A DNA stretch of 21,120 nucleotides. It comes from a virus. Positions 8,983 through 15,787 of the stretch are shown piece by piece (position 1 is the stretch's first letter; each line of letters opens with the position of its first letter). The stretch lies in IMG/VR virus record IMGVR_UViG_3300045973_000522, positions 1 through 21,120 of that record; one strand, written 5' to 3'. The notes under the pieces are model-generated. The model ran no database searches and had not been told where the DNA came from. It saw only the letters and a program-made list of their open reading frames with translations. Both the position numbers and the translations under genes were made by a program.

Positions 8983-9510
8983 TTAATCCTTAGCTGCCAG
9001 CATTTCATCAATGGCATCTTCTAACGTGTGAGGTTTTTGATAGTCGTAGCCAAGATAGGCAGCGACCAGATCATCAGTGAGTGGCTTTTCAGCCAAATGT
9101 TCAGATAGCGCGGTTAATTTGCTTAACGTCATTTCGGTATCAATCTGGCTAAAAGTCCAGCCAGTCACGCGGGCAACACGCCAATACAGCGCGTTCCAAT
9201 CGTCTGATTTTTCGCTTGATTGACTGCTTGAAGTCGTTAAACCGCATATTTCAGGAATCGCGTTTAACAGTGTGAGTAGTTCTTCAGAAGATGGTGCTGG
9301 GATTTTCCACGCCTCCCAGCAATAGCGTCTAAAATTTTTTACATGACGTTCACCAATCAGGCAAGTAAGAATGATCTGCATATCAGCAAGCAGATTAAAA
9401 TCCTTGGAGTTAGGATTGTTTAAGCGGTTTAAAGCAGTTAGGATTATTTTCAAATCCCTAAAAACAGGCTCTTGAACATCGAATTTTTTGCCGCCTAATT
9501 GAATGTCCAT
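8983..9510 (-). CDS. Tail assembly chaperone (probable)
   Basis: A 175-aa soluble protein directly before the tape measure gene, where the assembly chaperones (lambda G/GT type) are found. Residues 1-100 (FDVQEPVFRDLKIILTALNRL..) resemble the chaperone N-domain that coats the unfolded tape measure. The C-terminal part (WNALYWRVARVTGWTFSQIDTEMT..KLTALSEHL) resembles the short second domain made by frameshifting in many phages. Here both parts are in one frame, and only 2 bp separate it from the tape measure gene, so there is no room for a frameshift extension; it looks like a fused single-product chaperone. A Ser-rich linker (TTSSSQSSEKSDD) joins the halves. Call is mainly by position. Confidence 0.65.
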   Translation of the reverse strand: MDIQLGGKKFDVQEPVFRDLKIILTALNRLNNPNSKDFNLLADMQIILTCLIGERHVKNFRRYCWEAWKIPAPSSEELLTLLNAIPEICGLTTSSSQSSEKSDDWNALYWRVARVTGWTFSQIDTEMTLSKLTALSEHLAEKPLTDDLVAAYLGYDYQKPHTLEDAIDEMLAAKD

Positions 9511-9539
9511 ACGCCATTAACCATTAACTACTTATCTCG

Positions 9540-9582
9540 TTCCCACGCGCCGCGTGGGAATGCCGTTAGAGCGCGCCGCGCG
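9540..9582. repeat. REP-like palindromic element
   Basis: Positions 9540-9549 and 9551-9560 are perfect 10-bp inverted arms (TTCCCACGCG / CGCGTGGGAA) separated by one base. A second, smaller GC palindrome (CGCG..CGCG) follows at 9572-9582. The first resembles the 'cgttcccacgctccgcgtgggaa' repeat that I remember as dispersed in gammaproteobacterial genomes. It lies in the 138-bp gap between the major tail protein and chaperone genes and has no T-run typical of a terminator on the minus strand. Confidence 0.75.
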
Positions 9583-9613
9583 TTTCTGCTTAAATTTTTT
9601 CAGTCAAGTAATT

Positions 9614-9641
9614 GGAATCCAAAGCCTAGGCTTTGGACTCC
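9614..9641. repeat. 28-bp palindrome, copy 1
   Basis: GGAATCCAAAGCCTAGGCTTTGGACTCC-type sequence: an almost perfect 28-bp palindrome centred on CCTAGG, with one G-U compatible mismatch. It begins 7 bp past the stop codon of the major tail protein gene. A second copy (26 of 28 bases identical) lies at 20639-20666, in the same position relative to another stop codon. Confidence 0.85.
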
Positions 9642-9648
9642 GCATTCA

Positions 9649-10425
9649 TCAAATAGGGATATTAGTAGTAAAAACGTGACCCGTATCCATATTAGCCAAT
9701 ACATCAACAGTGATTTTTTGCGCCATGTAATCGCCATTTTTAAACGGCTGTGACACATCTTTCACCGACACAATCGGTGCTTCAAATAACATCTGTACGC
9801 CGCGATACTTACCCGAAGTCATCACCAAACTGTACTCAGGCATCGCACCTTGTAAGCGATTGTATTCAGCGACTGAAGAACCACCTGTTGCAGTCGTATA
9901 GGTATATTTGATATAGGCTTTCAAATTTGCCGCTACATCAGCCGCCGCAAAGGTATAAACGCCTGTTGCTTCAACCAATGAGTATTGACCAGCAGCAGGC
10001 GCAGAAGCCACCCGAACCAACTGATCACCGCCCACTTCAAAGCGCACACCCATATCATTTTTAAACACACCGCTAGCAGGTGGTGCAATCGTCACCGTTG
10101 CCGCTAATGCCGTTGCAGTAGTCGGTACAAACATCGACACAAACGACTGGCTAACCGCTTCATTGGTCGAAACTGACAAAGACTTAGCATTATGGATATT
10201 ACAAGTCAGCGACACTTCAATAGAGCGTTTCGCCATCGCAGAGGCTAACGAATACTGAAACTTGCCCTCATGTTTTTTAGCATCGCCTTTCTTTTCAATG
10301 CCAATATCAGTACAGGATTCAAGCTGAATAGGCGTTGGTACTGCAATCGATACACCATCCGCATCGCGGGTTGGAATAAAAATGGCATCACCTACGCCGA
10401 ATAAGAAAAAGTTTTTACCGCTCAT
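9649..10425 (-). CDS. Major tail (tube) protein
   Basis: A 258-aa beta-rich protein in the tail-tube position, after the tail terminator and before the chaperone and tape measure. The N-terminus (FLFGVGDAIFIP, then IQLESCTDIGIEKKGDAKKHEGKF) is like tube proteins that stack as hexamers. A middle segment (about 115-185) with GVYTFAAADV..LKAYIKYTYT is a pattern common in major tail proteins. The C-terminal part (LFEAPIVSVKDVSQPFKNGDYMAQKITVDVLAN) is typical of the closing strands. The start codon overlaps the upstream stop (TAATG). A gap of 138 bp with two palindromic elements follows. There is no sheath gene nearby, which argues for a non-contractile tail. Confidence 0.8.
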   Translation of the reverse strand: MSGKNFFLFGVGDAIFIPTRDADGVSIAVPTPIQLESCTDIGIEKKGDAKKHEGKFQYSLASAMAKRSIEVSLTCNIHNAKSLSVSTNEAVSQSFVSMFVPTTATALAATVTIAPPASGVFKNDMGVRFEVGGDQLVRVASAPAAGQYSLVEATGVYTFAAADVAANLKAYIKYTYTTATGGSSVAEYNRLQGAMPEYSLVMTSGKYRGVQMLFEAPIVSVKDVSQPFKNGDYMAQKITVDVLANMDTGHVFTTNIPI

Positions 10426-10622
10426 TATTTGCTGCCCTCTTTGTCTAATTTAACTGCTGGTTTAGCGGCTTCTGCTTGATGCACCGTATAGCCACTTTGC
10501 CAAACTGCCGAAGTAATTAAATTATCTGGCACTTCAACTAAACCGTTCTCAATCACAAAAGAACGCCCATTTAAATGCAGTTCGCCCGTTTGTTGCCCAT
10601 TAGGAGCTTGTAAATTCATCAT
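10425..10622 (-). CDS. Small hypothetical protein (65 aa) of the tail module
   Basis: I do not recognise this gene. It encodes 65 aa, with a compact N-terminal part (GELHLNGRSFVIENGLVEVPDNL) and a charged Ala/Lys-rich end. It overlaps both neighbours by a single base (TAATG junctions), so it is translated together with the holin-like and major tail genes. The short beta-hairpin look (LHLNGRSFVIENGLVEVP) recalls small accessory proteins found before tube genes, but nothing firm can be said about function. Confidence 0.65.
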   Translation of the reverse strand: MMNLQAPNGQQTGELHLNGRSFVIENGLVEVPDNLITSAVWQSGYTVHQAEAAKPAVKLDKEGSK

Positions 10623-10816
10623 TAAACCTGCTTGTCTGGAGTTAAAATTGCTGCCGTACCAAATGCAACCAAGCCTGACACTGCCATAGATACCGCGCTA
10701 GACTGTGTATCACTTAACTGCAATACACCAAACGCGGTTAAAAGATTCATTATTCCGTACCAAGTGCTAGGTTCACGCAATCTGGCTAATGCTACTTGCA
10801 TAAATTTATTCATCAC
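10622..10816 (-). CDS. Small membrane protein, holin-like
   Basis: This 64-aa protein has a short positive N-terminus (MMNKFMQVALARLREPSTW), then two hydrophobic segments, about 19-34 (WYGIMNLLTAFGVLQL) and 41-58 (AVSMAVSGLVAFGTAAIL), separated by a short polar turn (SDTQSS), and a charged tail (TPDKQV). The phrase LREPSTW before the first helix and a Thr-Pro-Asp end are features I associate with small phage holins. Holins form pores in the inner membrane for lysis. No endolysin gene is adjacent, and its location between tail terminator and tube genes is unusual for lysis, so another membrane role is possible. Confidence 0.5.
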   Translation of the reverse strand: MMNKFMQVALARLREPSTWYGIMNLLTAFGVLQLSDTQSSAVSMAVSGLVAFGTAAILTPDKQV

Positions 10817-10822
10817 TCACCC

Positions 10823-11311
10823 TTATTTACTAAAGTTTCTTGAACCCATGCGGCTCAACTTAAATTGAATTTCAGTATTAAAAAACGGCGTAGTCGGTGG
10901 TAATTCTTGGAATACCGTAAAATCTGAACTAACAAAAAACGCCTCATGCTGACTATCCACTAAGGCTTGAATAATCGCCTCCGTCAATACACTGCTATTT
11001 TTTAAACCGCGAAACTCCACAAACTGGCTATGTCCAATGTCTTGATTCGCCAATTCCACGCCATTAACATCTAATGACTTAGTATCGTGAATGGTTAAAA
11101 CCAAACTCACTACACAGCCCTGATCATGCTGATTTAAACCATATTCAGCTTTAGGTGTGACATACGCAATAACAGGGCAATCATCAGCCTTGCCCGCTGT
11201 TTTATAGCCGAACAAATGCTTTAAGGTTTTGCCATATTCCGCACTTACCAAACTATTTAATGCACTGTCTGCACTTAAAATGTCATAAACCGCTGTTAAT
11301 GCTGCCTTCAT
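10823..11311 (-). CDS. Tail terminator-like protein (probable)
   Basis: A 162-aa protein with an alpha/beta layout: N-terminal helix (MKAALTAVYDILSADSALNSLV), a central strand with HDQGCVVSLVLTIHDTKSLDV, a helix (SVLTEAIIQALVDS), and closing strands ending in FNTEIQFKLSRMG. This order and length match minor tail U / tail terminator-type proteins that cap the tube and join it to the head. The position, after the connector and gp10-like genes and before the tube gene, agrees. It starts 1 bp after the preceding gene. Call is from position and fold pattern only. Confidence 0.55.
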   Translation of the reverse strand: MKAALTAVYDILSADSALNSLVSAEYGKTLKHLFGYKTAGKADDCPVIAYVTPKAEYGLNQHDQGCVVSLVLTIHDTKSLDVNGVELANQDIGHSQFVEFRGLKNSSVLTEAIIQALVDSQHEAFFVSSDFTVFQELPPTTPFFNTEIQFKLSRMGSRNFSK

Positions 11312-11312
11312 A

Positions 11313-11669
11313 TCAAGCCCTGCCTAATTTAATCACTGCATAACTACCCGCTGTATCATCAAGAGCGGTCACAATACCCAGTGCGTCTTTTGATAACTGC
11401 CCAATCAACATATCCAGCGTTTGTTTAAACTGCTTCGCCTTATCAATCAACACCGACTGTTCACCAATCGCCCCATCAATACAGGCTTCACGTTTGGCAT
11501 AAGTCGAACCAATCGCCGTTAATAACGCCTGTGGCAACGTCACATCAATAGGATTAATACCAATGGTGCGTAATGCCACATCAACATACATATTGCCCGC
11601 CTCAACATGACGCGGCTCAATACTCAAGGCAGAATCCACACAATCCGCTAATACGCAATAATTAGCCAC
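11313..11669 (-). CDS. Putative head-tail connector / neck protein
   Basis: A 118-aa mostly helical protein. It overlaps the gp10-like gene by 8 bp and lies 1 bp from the tail-terminator-like gene, so it belongs to the head-tail joining block. The N-terminal half (ANYCVLADCVDSALSIEPRHVEAGNMYVDVALRTIGI) looks like a helical adaptor; its position resembles that of the gp6/gp15-type connectors, though the usual order puts these before the gp10-like gene. I do not recognise a specific family. Confidence 0.5.
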   Translation of the reverse strand: MANYCVLADCVDSALSIEPRHVEAGNMYVDVALRTIGINPIDVTLPQALLTAIGSTYAKREACIDGAIGEQSVLIDKAKQFKQTLDMLIGQLSKDALGIVTALDDTAGSYAVIKLGRA

Positions 11670-12117
11670 CGCTTGCTCCTAAACTAGCTAATACCGACAA
11701 CATCTTCTGCTTCATCTTTTCTTCACGTTGAGGTAAATCGCGGTAAAAATAAGGGAACGGACGAAAACCAGGATGCTTTACTTGCTTACGAAAAATAAAA
11801 CCGCCAGCCGTGGGTATTTTCAAAAACTGGCGATTTTTAGCCTTGATAAGGTGAGGTTTAGTGCCAAGCTCCACGAATGGCGCGTGTTTAGCATTGGCAA
11901 AAACCTCAGCACTATTGTTTCCTATCGGCATCCAGCCAATAGACTGTTCTAACTGACCAGTTTGTGTTTTAAAGCTCTGCCCGCTTCTAATAGTGGCGTG
12001 TATCTCATCGTTATAGGTTTCAGCCGCCACATACACCAAGCGCGTTACCGTCGTATCAGACACTAAGGAGGCTAACACAGACGGCACATCACCTAAATCG
12101 AGTGAGATATTAATCAC
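11662..12117 (-). CDS. HK97 gp10-like tail completion protein
   Basis: A 151-aa protein with the gp10-like pattern: an N-terminal helix, TRSG-type segment (HATIRSGQSFKTQTGQLEQSIGW), then the marker phrase ANAKHAPFVELGTKPH at about 73-88 and GFRPFPYFYRDL near the C-terminus, followed by a Lys/Glu helix. Such proteins take part in head-tail joining in HK97-like phages. It is placed after the capsid genes and before the terminator-like gene, as expected. Confidence 0.75.
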   Translation of the reverse strand: MINISLDLGDVPSVLASLVSDTTVTRLVYVAAETYNDEIHATIRSGQSFKTQTGQLEQSIGWMPIGNNSAEVFANAKHAPFVELGTKPHLIKAKNRQFLKIPTAGGFIFRKQVKHPGFRPFPYFYRDLPQREEKMKQKMLSVLASLGASGG

Positions 12118-12125
12118 GCTGCACC

Positions 12126-12290
12126 TTATTCTTCAGTGGGGTTCTTGCTGGTTTTCTTGCTACCAGAATCAACAACTTCTTCCTGCACAACGACAGGTAA
12201 TTCAGTTGTCCAGCCTAAGCGTTCAATACATTCTTTCGCATCAACCGCTTCTTTTTCATGCTCTACGCCGTTTTCATCATAAATAATCAT
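12126..12290 (-). CDS. Small acidic hypothetical protein (54 aa)
   Basis: A short gene filling the gap between the cement protein and gp10-like genes. Reading from the ATG at 12290 gives MIIYDENGVEHEKEAVDAKE, continuing IERLGWTTELPVVV and an acidic/Lys-rich tail, ending with TAA at 12126-12128. It starts 2 bp after the cement gene stop and ends 8 bp before the next start, the same packing as the other late genes, which supports it being real. The Lys/Glu-rich end (SGSKKTSKNPTEE) looks disordered. No family recognised. Confidence 0.7.
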   Translation of the reverse strand: MIIYDENGVEHEKEAVDAKECIERLGWTTELPVVVQEEVVDSGSKKTSKNPTEE

Positions 12291-12292
12291 GA

Positions 12293-12718
12293 TCAATCAT
12301 CCTTCGCGATAAACGCTGAATAATTGATACCAGTAGCAATCGTGCCAGCCACCGTTGTATGCAAACGCACATAACGATACAACGTGCCAGCCTCTTCATT
12401 TCTAAACGGAATAACATAACGACCTGCTGCACTCAACGCGGCATCCATCGGGACAACTAAATTACCAAACACCTTGCGAGCCAAACACACCGAGCCGCTA
12501 TCCATTGCCGCCACGTTTGATGCTTCTAAGGACACCGTGTAGATTTCATCACCTGAAGCGATTTCACAGGCTGACAAATCAACGACCAAATAGCCATCCG
12601 CCAACCCATCACCTAAGTCTAAAATCGTTGCCCCATTCGTCGTTGCCGCTACTAAGCCAGCGGCTTTTAATGCCAGCGCGGCATCATAAGTAAAACTATT
12701 GCGATTAAGTCCCATCAT
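12293..12718 (-). CDS. Capsid cement (decoration) protein, Bbp16-like
   Basis: A 141-aa protein right after the major capsid gene. Its sequence (DAALALKAAGLVAATTNGATILDLGDG at 13-39, then DGYLVVDLSACEIASGDEIYTVSLEASN) and the ending on strands with LYRYVRLHTTVAGTIATGI match my memory of the Bbp16 family, trimeric cement proteins first seen on Bordetella phage BPP-1. It would bind the capsid exterior and stabilise it. The start MMG offers two ATGs one codon apart. The gene is 8 bp after the capsid gene. The family assignment needs a profile search, but the compact beta-sandwich pattern and position agree. Confidence 0.72.
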   Translation of the reverse strand: MMGLNRNSFTYDAALALKAAGLVAATTNGATILDLGDGLADGYLVVDLSACEIASGDEIYTVSLEASNVAAMDSGSVCLARKVFGNLVVPMDAALSAAGRYVIPFRNEEAGTLYRYVRLHTTVAGTIATGINYSAFIAKDD

Positions 12719-12726
12719 TCATCCCC

Positions 12727-13656
12727 TTATTTAGTCACAGCTGCATCAGCGATTGAATACAAGCGCGTCACCGCACGACCACTCATCACAGTCACACCGT
12801 TAAACCATTCCACACGAGTACGATATTTAGGTTCAGCTTGTAACTCACCTAAATCCTGCACGCGCATACCACCATTCTGAATACCCATTAACGCACCGTC
12901 ACCAATAGAAGCCACATACAACGAACTTGCCGTTGCAGTACCACTGGTTGCCGCTTCGTTAAAGCCTAAAATCTCGGTACCGTTATTGTCCAAATCCACC
13001 GTTAAAATCGGCAAACCGTTGTACATCATGATCTGCTGACCAAAGGCATCCGTTGTATAACTGATAAAACCGCCGATAGTGGTATCACGCGCCGCTACTG
13101 TTAAACGACGGCGCAAGGCTTTATTCATCAAAATATGCGTTGGGTTGAGCGTTTGGTCGATGGCTTCATCCAGCTTAGCCAACGACAATGCTGTACCATT
13201 CGCCGTGCTACCTGCCGCAATCAATTGATTACCGACAACCCGTTTTTGCAAACCGTCAAATTCTCGAGGATCAGCCGTTGAATCACCCTTAAAGAATTTC
13301 TTAGTCCACGCCAAACCTAAGGCGCGAATTTTCATACGCTCATGGGTACCGCGCACATCCGAACCAGGCATGGTTTGCACAATGAAGGTATCCACATCCA
13401 ATTCACCGCCTGCAATAACAAGACTTTCAGTTTGTGGATTTAAAATACCTGTTGATGGTGTATAGCTTTCATTGACACCGCGAAAGCCTACACCTGGCAT
13501 TCCAGATTCTTGATTGTATTTGTAAGCATTGCCCGCAATGTCTTCAAATGGCAATACCTGTAAAACACTGGAAGAACCCGCGTACATTTCAATCACGCCC
13601 GCGCGATACACATCGCCTGTTTCCAGCTTTGCCGCTTCAATTAAAGTTAAAGCCAT
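12727..13656 (-). CDS. Major capsid protein (HK97 fold)
   Basis: A 309-aa protein between scaffold-like and cement genes. Features: an N-arm (MALTLIEAAKLETGDVYRAGVIEMY), an E-loop-like region (KYNQESGMPGVGFRGVNESY at about 46-65), the spine/P-domain region around GTHERMKIRALGLAWTKKFFKGD, ILMNKALRRRLTVAAR, and a C-terminal A/P-domain part (YRTRVEWFNGVTVMSGRAVTRLYSI). Together these fit a short HK97-fold capsid without an N-terminal delta domain. No prohead protease gene is seen in the head block, so the protein is probably used uncleaved with the separate scaffold protein. It starts 3 bp after the scaffold gene. Confidence 0.85.
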   Translation of the reverse strand: MALTLIEAAKLETGDVYRAGVIEMYAGSSSVLQVLPFEDIAGNAYKYNQESGMPGVGFRGVNESYTPSTGILNPQTESLVIAGGELDVDTFIVQTMPGSDVRGTHERMKIRALGLAWTKKFFKGDSTADPREFDGLQKRVVGNQLIAAGSTANGTALSLAKLDEAIDQTLNPTHILMNKALRRRLTVAARDTTIGGFISYTTDAFGQQIMMYNGLPILTVDLDNNGTEILGFNEAATSGTATASSLYVASIGDGALMGIQNGGMRVQDLGELQAEPKYRTRVEWFNGVTVMSGRAVTRLYSIADAAVTK

Positions 13657-13659
13657 GGT

Positions 13660-14277
13660 TTATGCTCCTTTTTGGCTACGTCCATGCGCCATTTTTTGCG
13701 CTGGAGTCATTTTTGATACATCAACCGTTGTTTGTGTTGATTGTGAATGGGGCGTACCTGAACCCGTAGAACCCGTTGCTTTTGCCAGTGCGGGCTTATC
13801 TTTCAATAACGCTGCCACCGCATCTTTAACAGGCTTACCGTCAATCGTGACTACACCGTTATCATCCACCTTGGCTTTATCAACCAATAACGCATGAACC
13901 ACATCAGAATCAATGGCATCCGTTGAGGCTTGCAGTAAGGAGTTTTTAACCAAGGTGCTGTGAAATTGGCTTTTGAAATGATTCGCTTGTGCGGCATGAG
14001 TATCGGCAAGCTCTTGTAACTTACCTTGCTCTTTTAAACGATGCTGTTCCAGCTCATCAAAGGATTCAAAGCCCGTCGCTTTTTTCAAAGCCGCTTTGTG
14101 TTCCGCTTCTTTTTGAGCCAGTGCTTGAGCAATGGCGGCTTGAACATCCACCGTAGAACTTGTTTCAGGAGTTGCAGCAGCTTGTGAGCCGCCACCATCA
14201 CCTTCAATGATTGAAAACGCATAACCGATTGCTAACGTAAGCAATGGAAACGCGAAGAATGTTTTTTTACGAAACAT
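13660..14277 (-). CDS. Scaffold-like protein with N-terminal hydrophobic segment
   Basis: A 205-aa protein directly before the major capsid gene. Residues about 45-130 are charged and helical (AIAQALAQKEAEHKAALKKATG..LEQHRLKEQGKLQELADTHA), then a small domain (VDDNGVVTIDGKPVKDAVAALLKDKP), a Ser/Thr-rich linker and a basic end (PAQKMAHGRSQKGA). This is the layout of gp20-type scaffolding proteins, which bind capsid subunits by their C-terminus. Unusually, it begins MFRKKTFFAFPLLTLAIGYAFS, which reads as a signal or membrane anchor. No internal ATG offers a soluble start before residue 190; a GTG near residue 43 could. It opens the capsid block after a 242-bp gap. Confidence 0.65.
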   Translation of the reverse strand: MFRKKTFFAFPLLTLAIGYAFSIIEGDGGGSQAAATPETSSTVDVQAAIAQALAQKEAEHKAALKKATGFESFDELEQHRLKEQGKLQELADTHAAQANHFKSQFHSTLVKNSLLQASTDAIDSDVVHALLVDKAKVDDNGVVTIDGKPVKDAVAALLKDKPALAKATGSTGSGTPHSQSTQTTVDVSKMTPAQKMAHGRSQKGA

Positions 14278-14519
14278 GATTGACCTGCTATAGCTTGCTG
14301 TTGTGAAGCCATAGCATAAAAGCCAAGTAGGAAAAAAGATTGATTAGGACATTGAGCAATGTAACTAAGATTAGTGCTACTTATTCAATAGTAGGTCTTG
14401 CAGCACCCTAGGAATTGATTTTAAGGTATGTTTAACGGGTGTATAACGGGGGTAAAACAAAAAAGCAATACCAACTATGCTTAAGATAAAAAATCGCGCC
14501 TAAATCGCATTATTTAAAA
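14278..14519 (-). other. Intergenic gap before the capsid block
   Basis: The longest non-coding stretch of the window (242 bp). It holds no open frame worth reporting. On the minus strand a weak stem (AAGCA/TGCTT, 14463-14467 and 14478-14482) is followed by six T, and a mediocre promoter pair, TTGCTT (14463-14468) and TATACA (14440-14445) with 17-bp spacing, overlaps it. These suggest, without proving, a transcription boundary that could raise expression of scaffold and capsid genes. I find no copy of the Mor-type dyad here. Confidence 0.4.
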
Positions 14520-15746
14520 CTAACTCGACTTAGCATCTGCCAATGTGCTTAATATGTCCTGCTTACGCACTAAACCAAGCCCATCATCACGCAATAGTTT
14601 TTGCAATGGAATACCATCATCCAATGCAGCTTGCGCCCACTTGGGTAACAACTGCTGCCGTTGCTTGTCCGTCAATTTCGCTAAAAAACCACCATAGCTT
14701 TCACTGCCTTGTTCTTTTATAGCCGTCACGCGCGGAGTTAATCGACACATACAATGCGGATGCGCCTTGTGTCTTGGCACAGACTCCTTACGCCAAACAC
14801 CTTTACCTAAGCCTTGATCCACACTGGCATAATAATCGCAAATATCAAATATCTTATGGCTAGAAGATAAAGACCATTGATAACCGATAATATGCTCATT
14901 ATCTATCGTGCCGTCAATCACCGCTCTATGCGTAGCCGTTGCCATTTCTGTTCTGGCAATACGCTTTAAATTGTACAACTGCTTATCGTAAATCCACCAC
15001 TTCAAACTATTATCAACCAGCTCTAAGCGACCTTTATCAACAGCCGCTTTTAACTGATTAACCAACTGCAAAGAAGCGTGCTTAGTGCCAGTTTCCGCCA
15101 GCTTATCAACATAGCGTTCAGCTTTTTTCAGCGTCCTAGTCCATTGTGCTTGCGCTTGTGGATTATTGATTAACAACTTAGCAGAATCGGCTAACTCAGC
15201 CGTCCACTTATTACGATTATTGCTGATAACCGCAAACTTCTTAGCCCCATTAAGACTAACTTGCGCATCGGGCCCATCAAAAAAAATCGCGGCATTGTGT
15301 TCGATGTTGTATTGCAGATCATAGATAAGCTTGTTAATCGACTCACCTGTTTTAACGCCCTTAGTCAATACATCGCCCACACCGCTTTCCGTGGCGCGTT
15401 GCCAATTCCATAACCGTTGCGACAAAGTTAAATCATCATTCCAGCGTTCAACAAACGCCTGTTCAGCCAACGCCAACACCCGCCGACTACGCAAGCTGTT
15501 TCTAACTCGTACCTTTTCACCCAAGCCCAAAGCGGTAGAAACAACAATACCCTGACTAACCACGCCCTGCATAGCGGACAAATAAGCGGTTAATTCTGCT
15601 TTCGCCTGATCAGTAACCGCTTGCTTACCAGCGGGCAAGCTATCAACAAACCGCTGCACAAACGCCGCCGTATCATTGCCGATATTGCCTTCGACATTCA
15701 CCACTTCTTGAGCAAGCTGTTTGTAGAGTTCGTTGTAGTCAGTCAT
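14520..15746 (-). CDS. Minor head protein, SPP1 gp7 / Mu F-type
   Basis: A 408-aa protein after the portal gene. The C-terminal half has the phage head morphogenesis signature: RIARTEMATATHRAV followed by a cysteine/histidine cluster, FDICDYYA and later RHKAHPHCMCRLTP, which probably binds metal. Proteins of this family bind the portal and are packaged or mounted inside the procapsid. I chose the ATG at 15746 (MTDYNELYKQL). An upstream in-frame ATG at 15764 would add six residues but lies inside a perfect hairpin together with the portal stop codon, and neither start has a clear Shine-Dalgarno sequence. A 242-bp gap follows the gene. Confidence 0.82.
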   Translation of the reverse strand: MTDYNELYKQLAQEVVNVEGNIGNDTAAFVQRFVDSLPAGKQAVTDQAKAELTAYLSAMQGVVSQGIVVSTALGLGEKVRVRNSLRSRRVLALAEQAFVERWNDDLTLSQRLWNWQRATESGVGDVLTKGVKTGESINKLIYDLQYNIEHNAAIFFDGPDAQVSLNGAKKFAVISNNRNKWTAELADSAKLLINNPQAQAQWTRTLKKAERYVDKLAETGTKHASLQLVNQLKAAVDKGRLELVDNSLKWWIYDKQLYNLKRIARTEMATATHRAVIDGTIDNEHIIGYQWSLSSSHKIFDICDYYASVDQGLGKGVWRKESVPRHKAHPHCMCRLTPRVTAIKEQGSESYGGFLAKLTDKQRQQLLPKWAQAALDDGIPLQKLLRDDGLGLVRKQDILSTLADAKSS

Positions 15747-15752
15747 TTTAAA

Positions 15753-15787
15753 AACGGATAACATCCCTTTAAGGGATGTTATCCGTT
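15753..15787 (-). promoter_or_regulatory. Perfect hairpin over the portal stop codon
   Basis: Inverted arms of 16 bp (AACGGATAACATCCCT and its complement) with a 3-base loop. On the minus strand the stem is followed by a run of five T, so it has the shape of an intrinsic terminator. The portal stop (15779-15781) is in the first arm and a possible ATG for the next gene (15764) in the second. It may attenuate transcription, or be opened by ribosomes finishing the portal gene and so couple the two genes. Confidence 0.7.

Noticed and set aside
8983-9510. Programmed frameshift producing a G/GT-type chaperone pair
   Set aside because: Only 2 bp lie between this gene and the tape measure gene and both domains are already in one frame, so there is no extension to translate. 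I saw no convincing slippery site near its end.
9499-9753. Plus-strand open frame of 84 codons across the gap
   Set aside because: It begins in the chaperone gene, passes through the palindromic repeats and ends inside the tail tube gene, and its product (Arg-rich, no domain) is explained by the repeats.
14278-14519. A second Mor-type late promoter
   Set aside because: No TGATAA-N6-TTATCA-like dyad is present; only a weak sigma70-like pair could be found, so it is mentioned just as a possibility in the gap entry.
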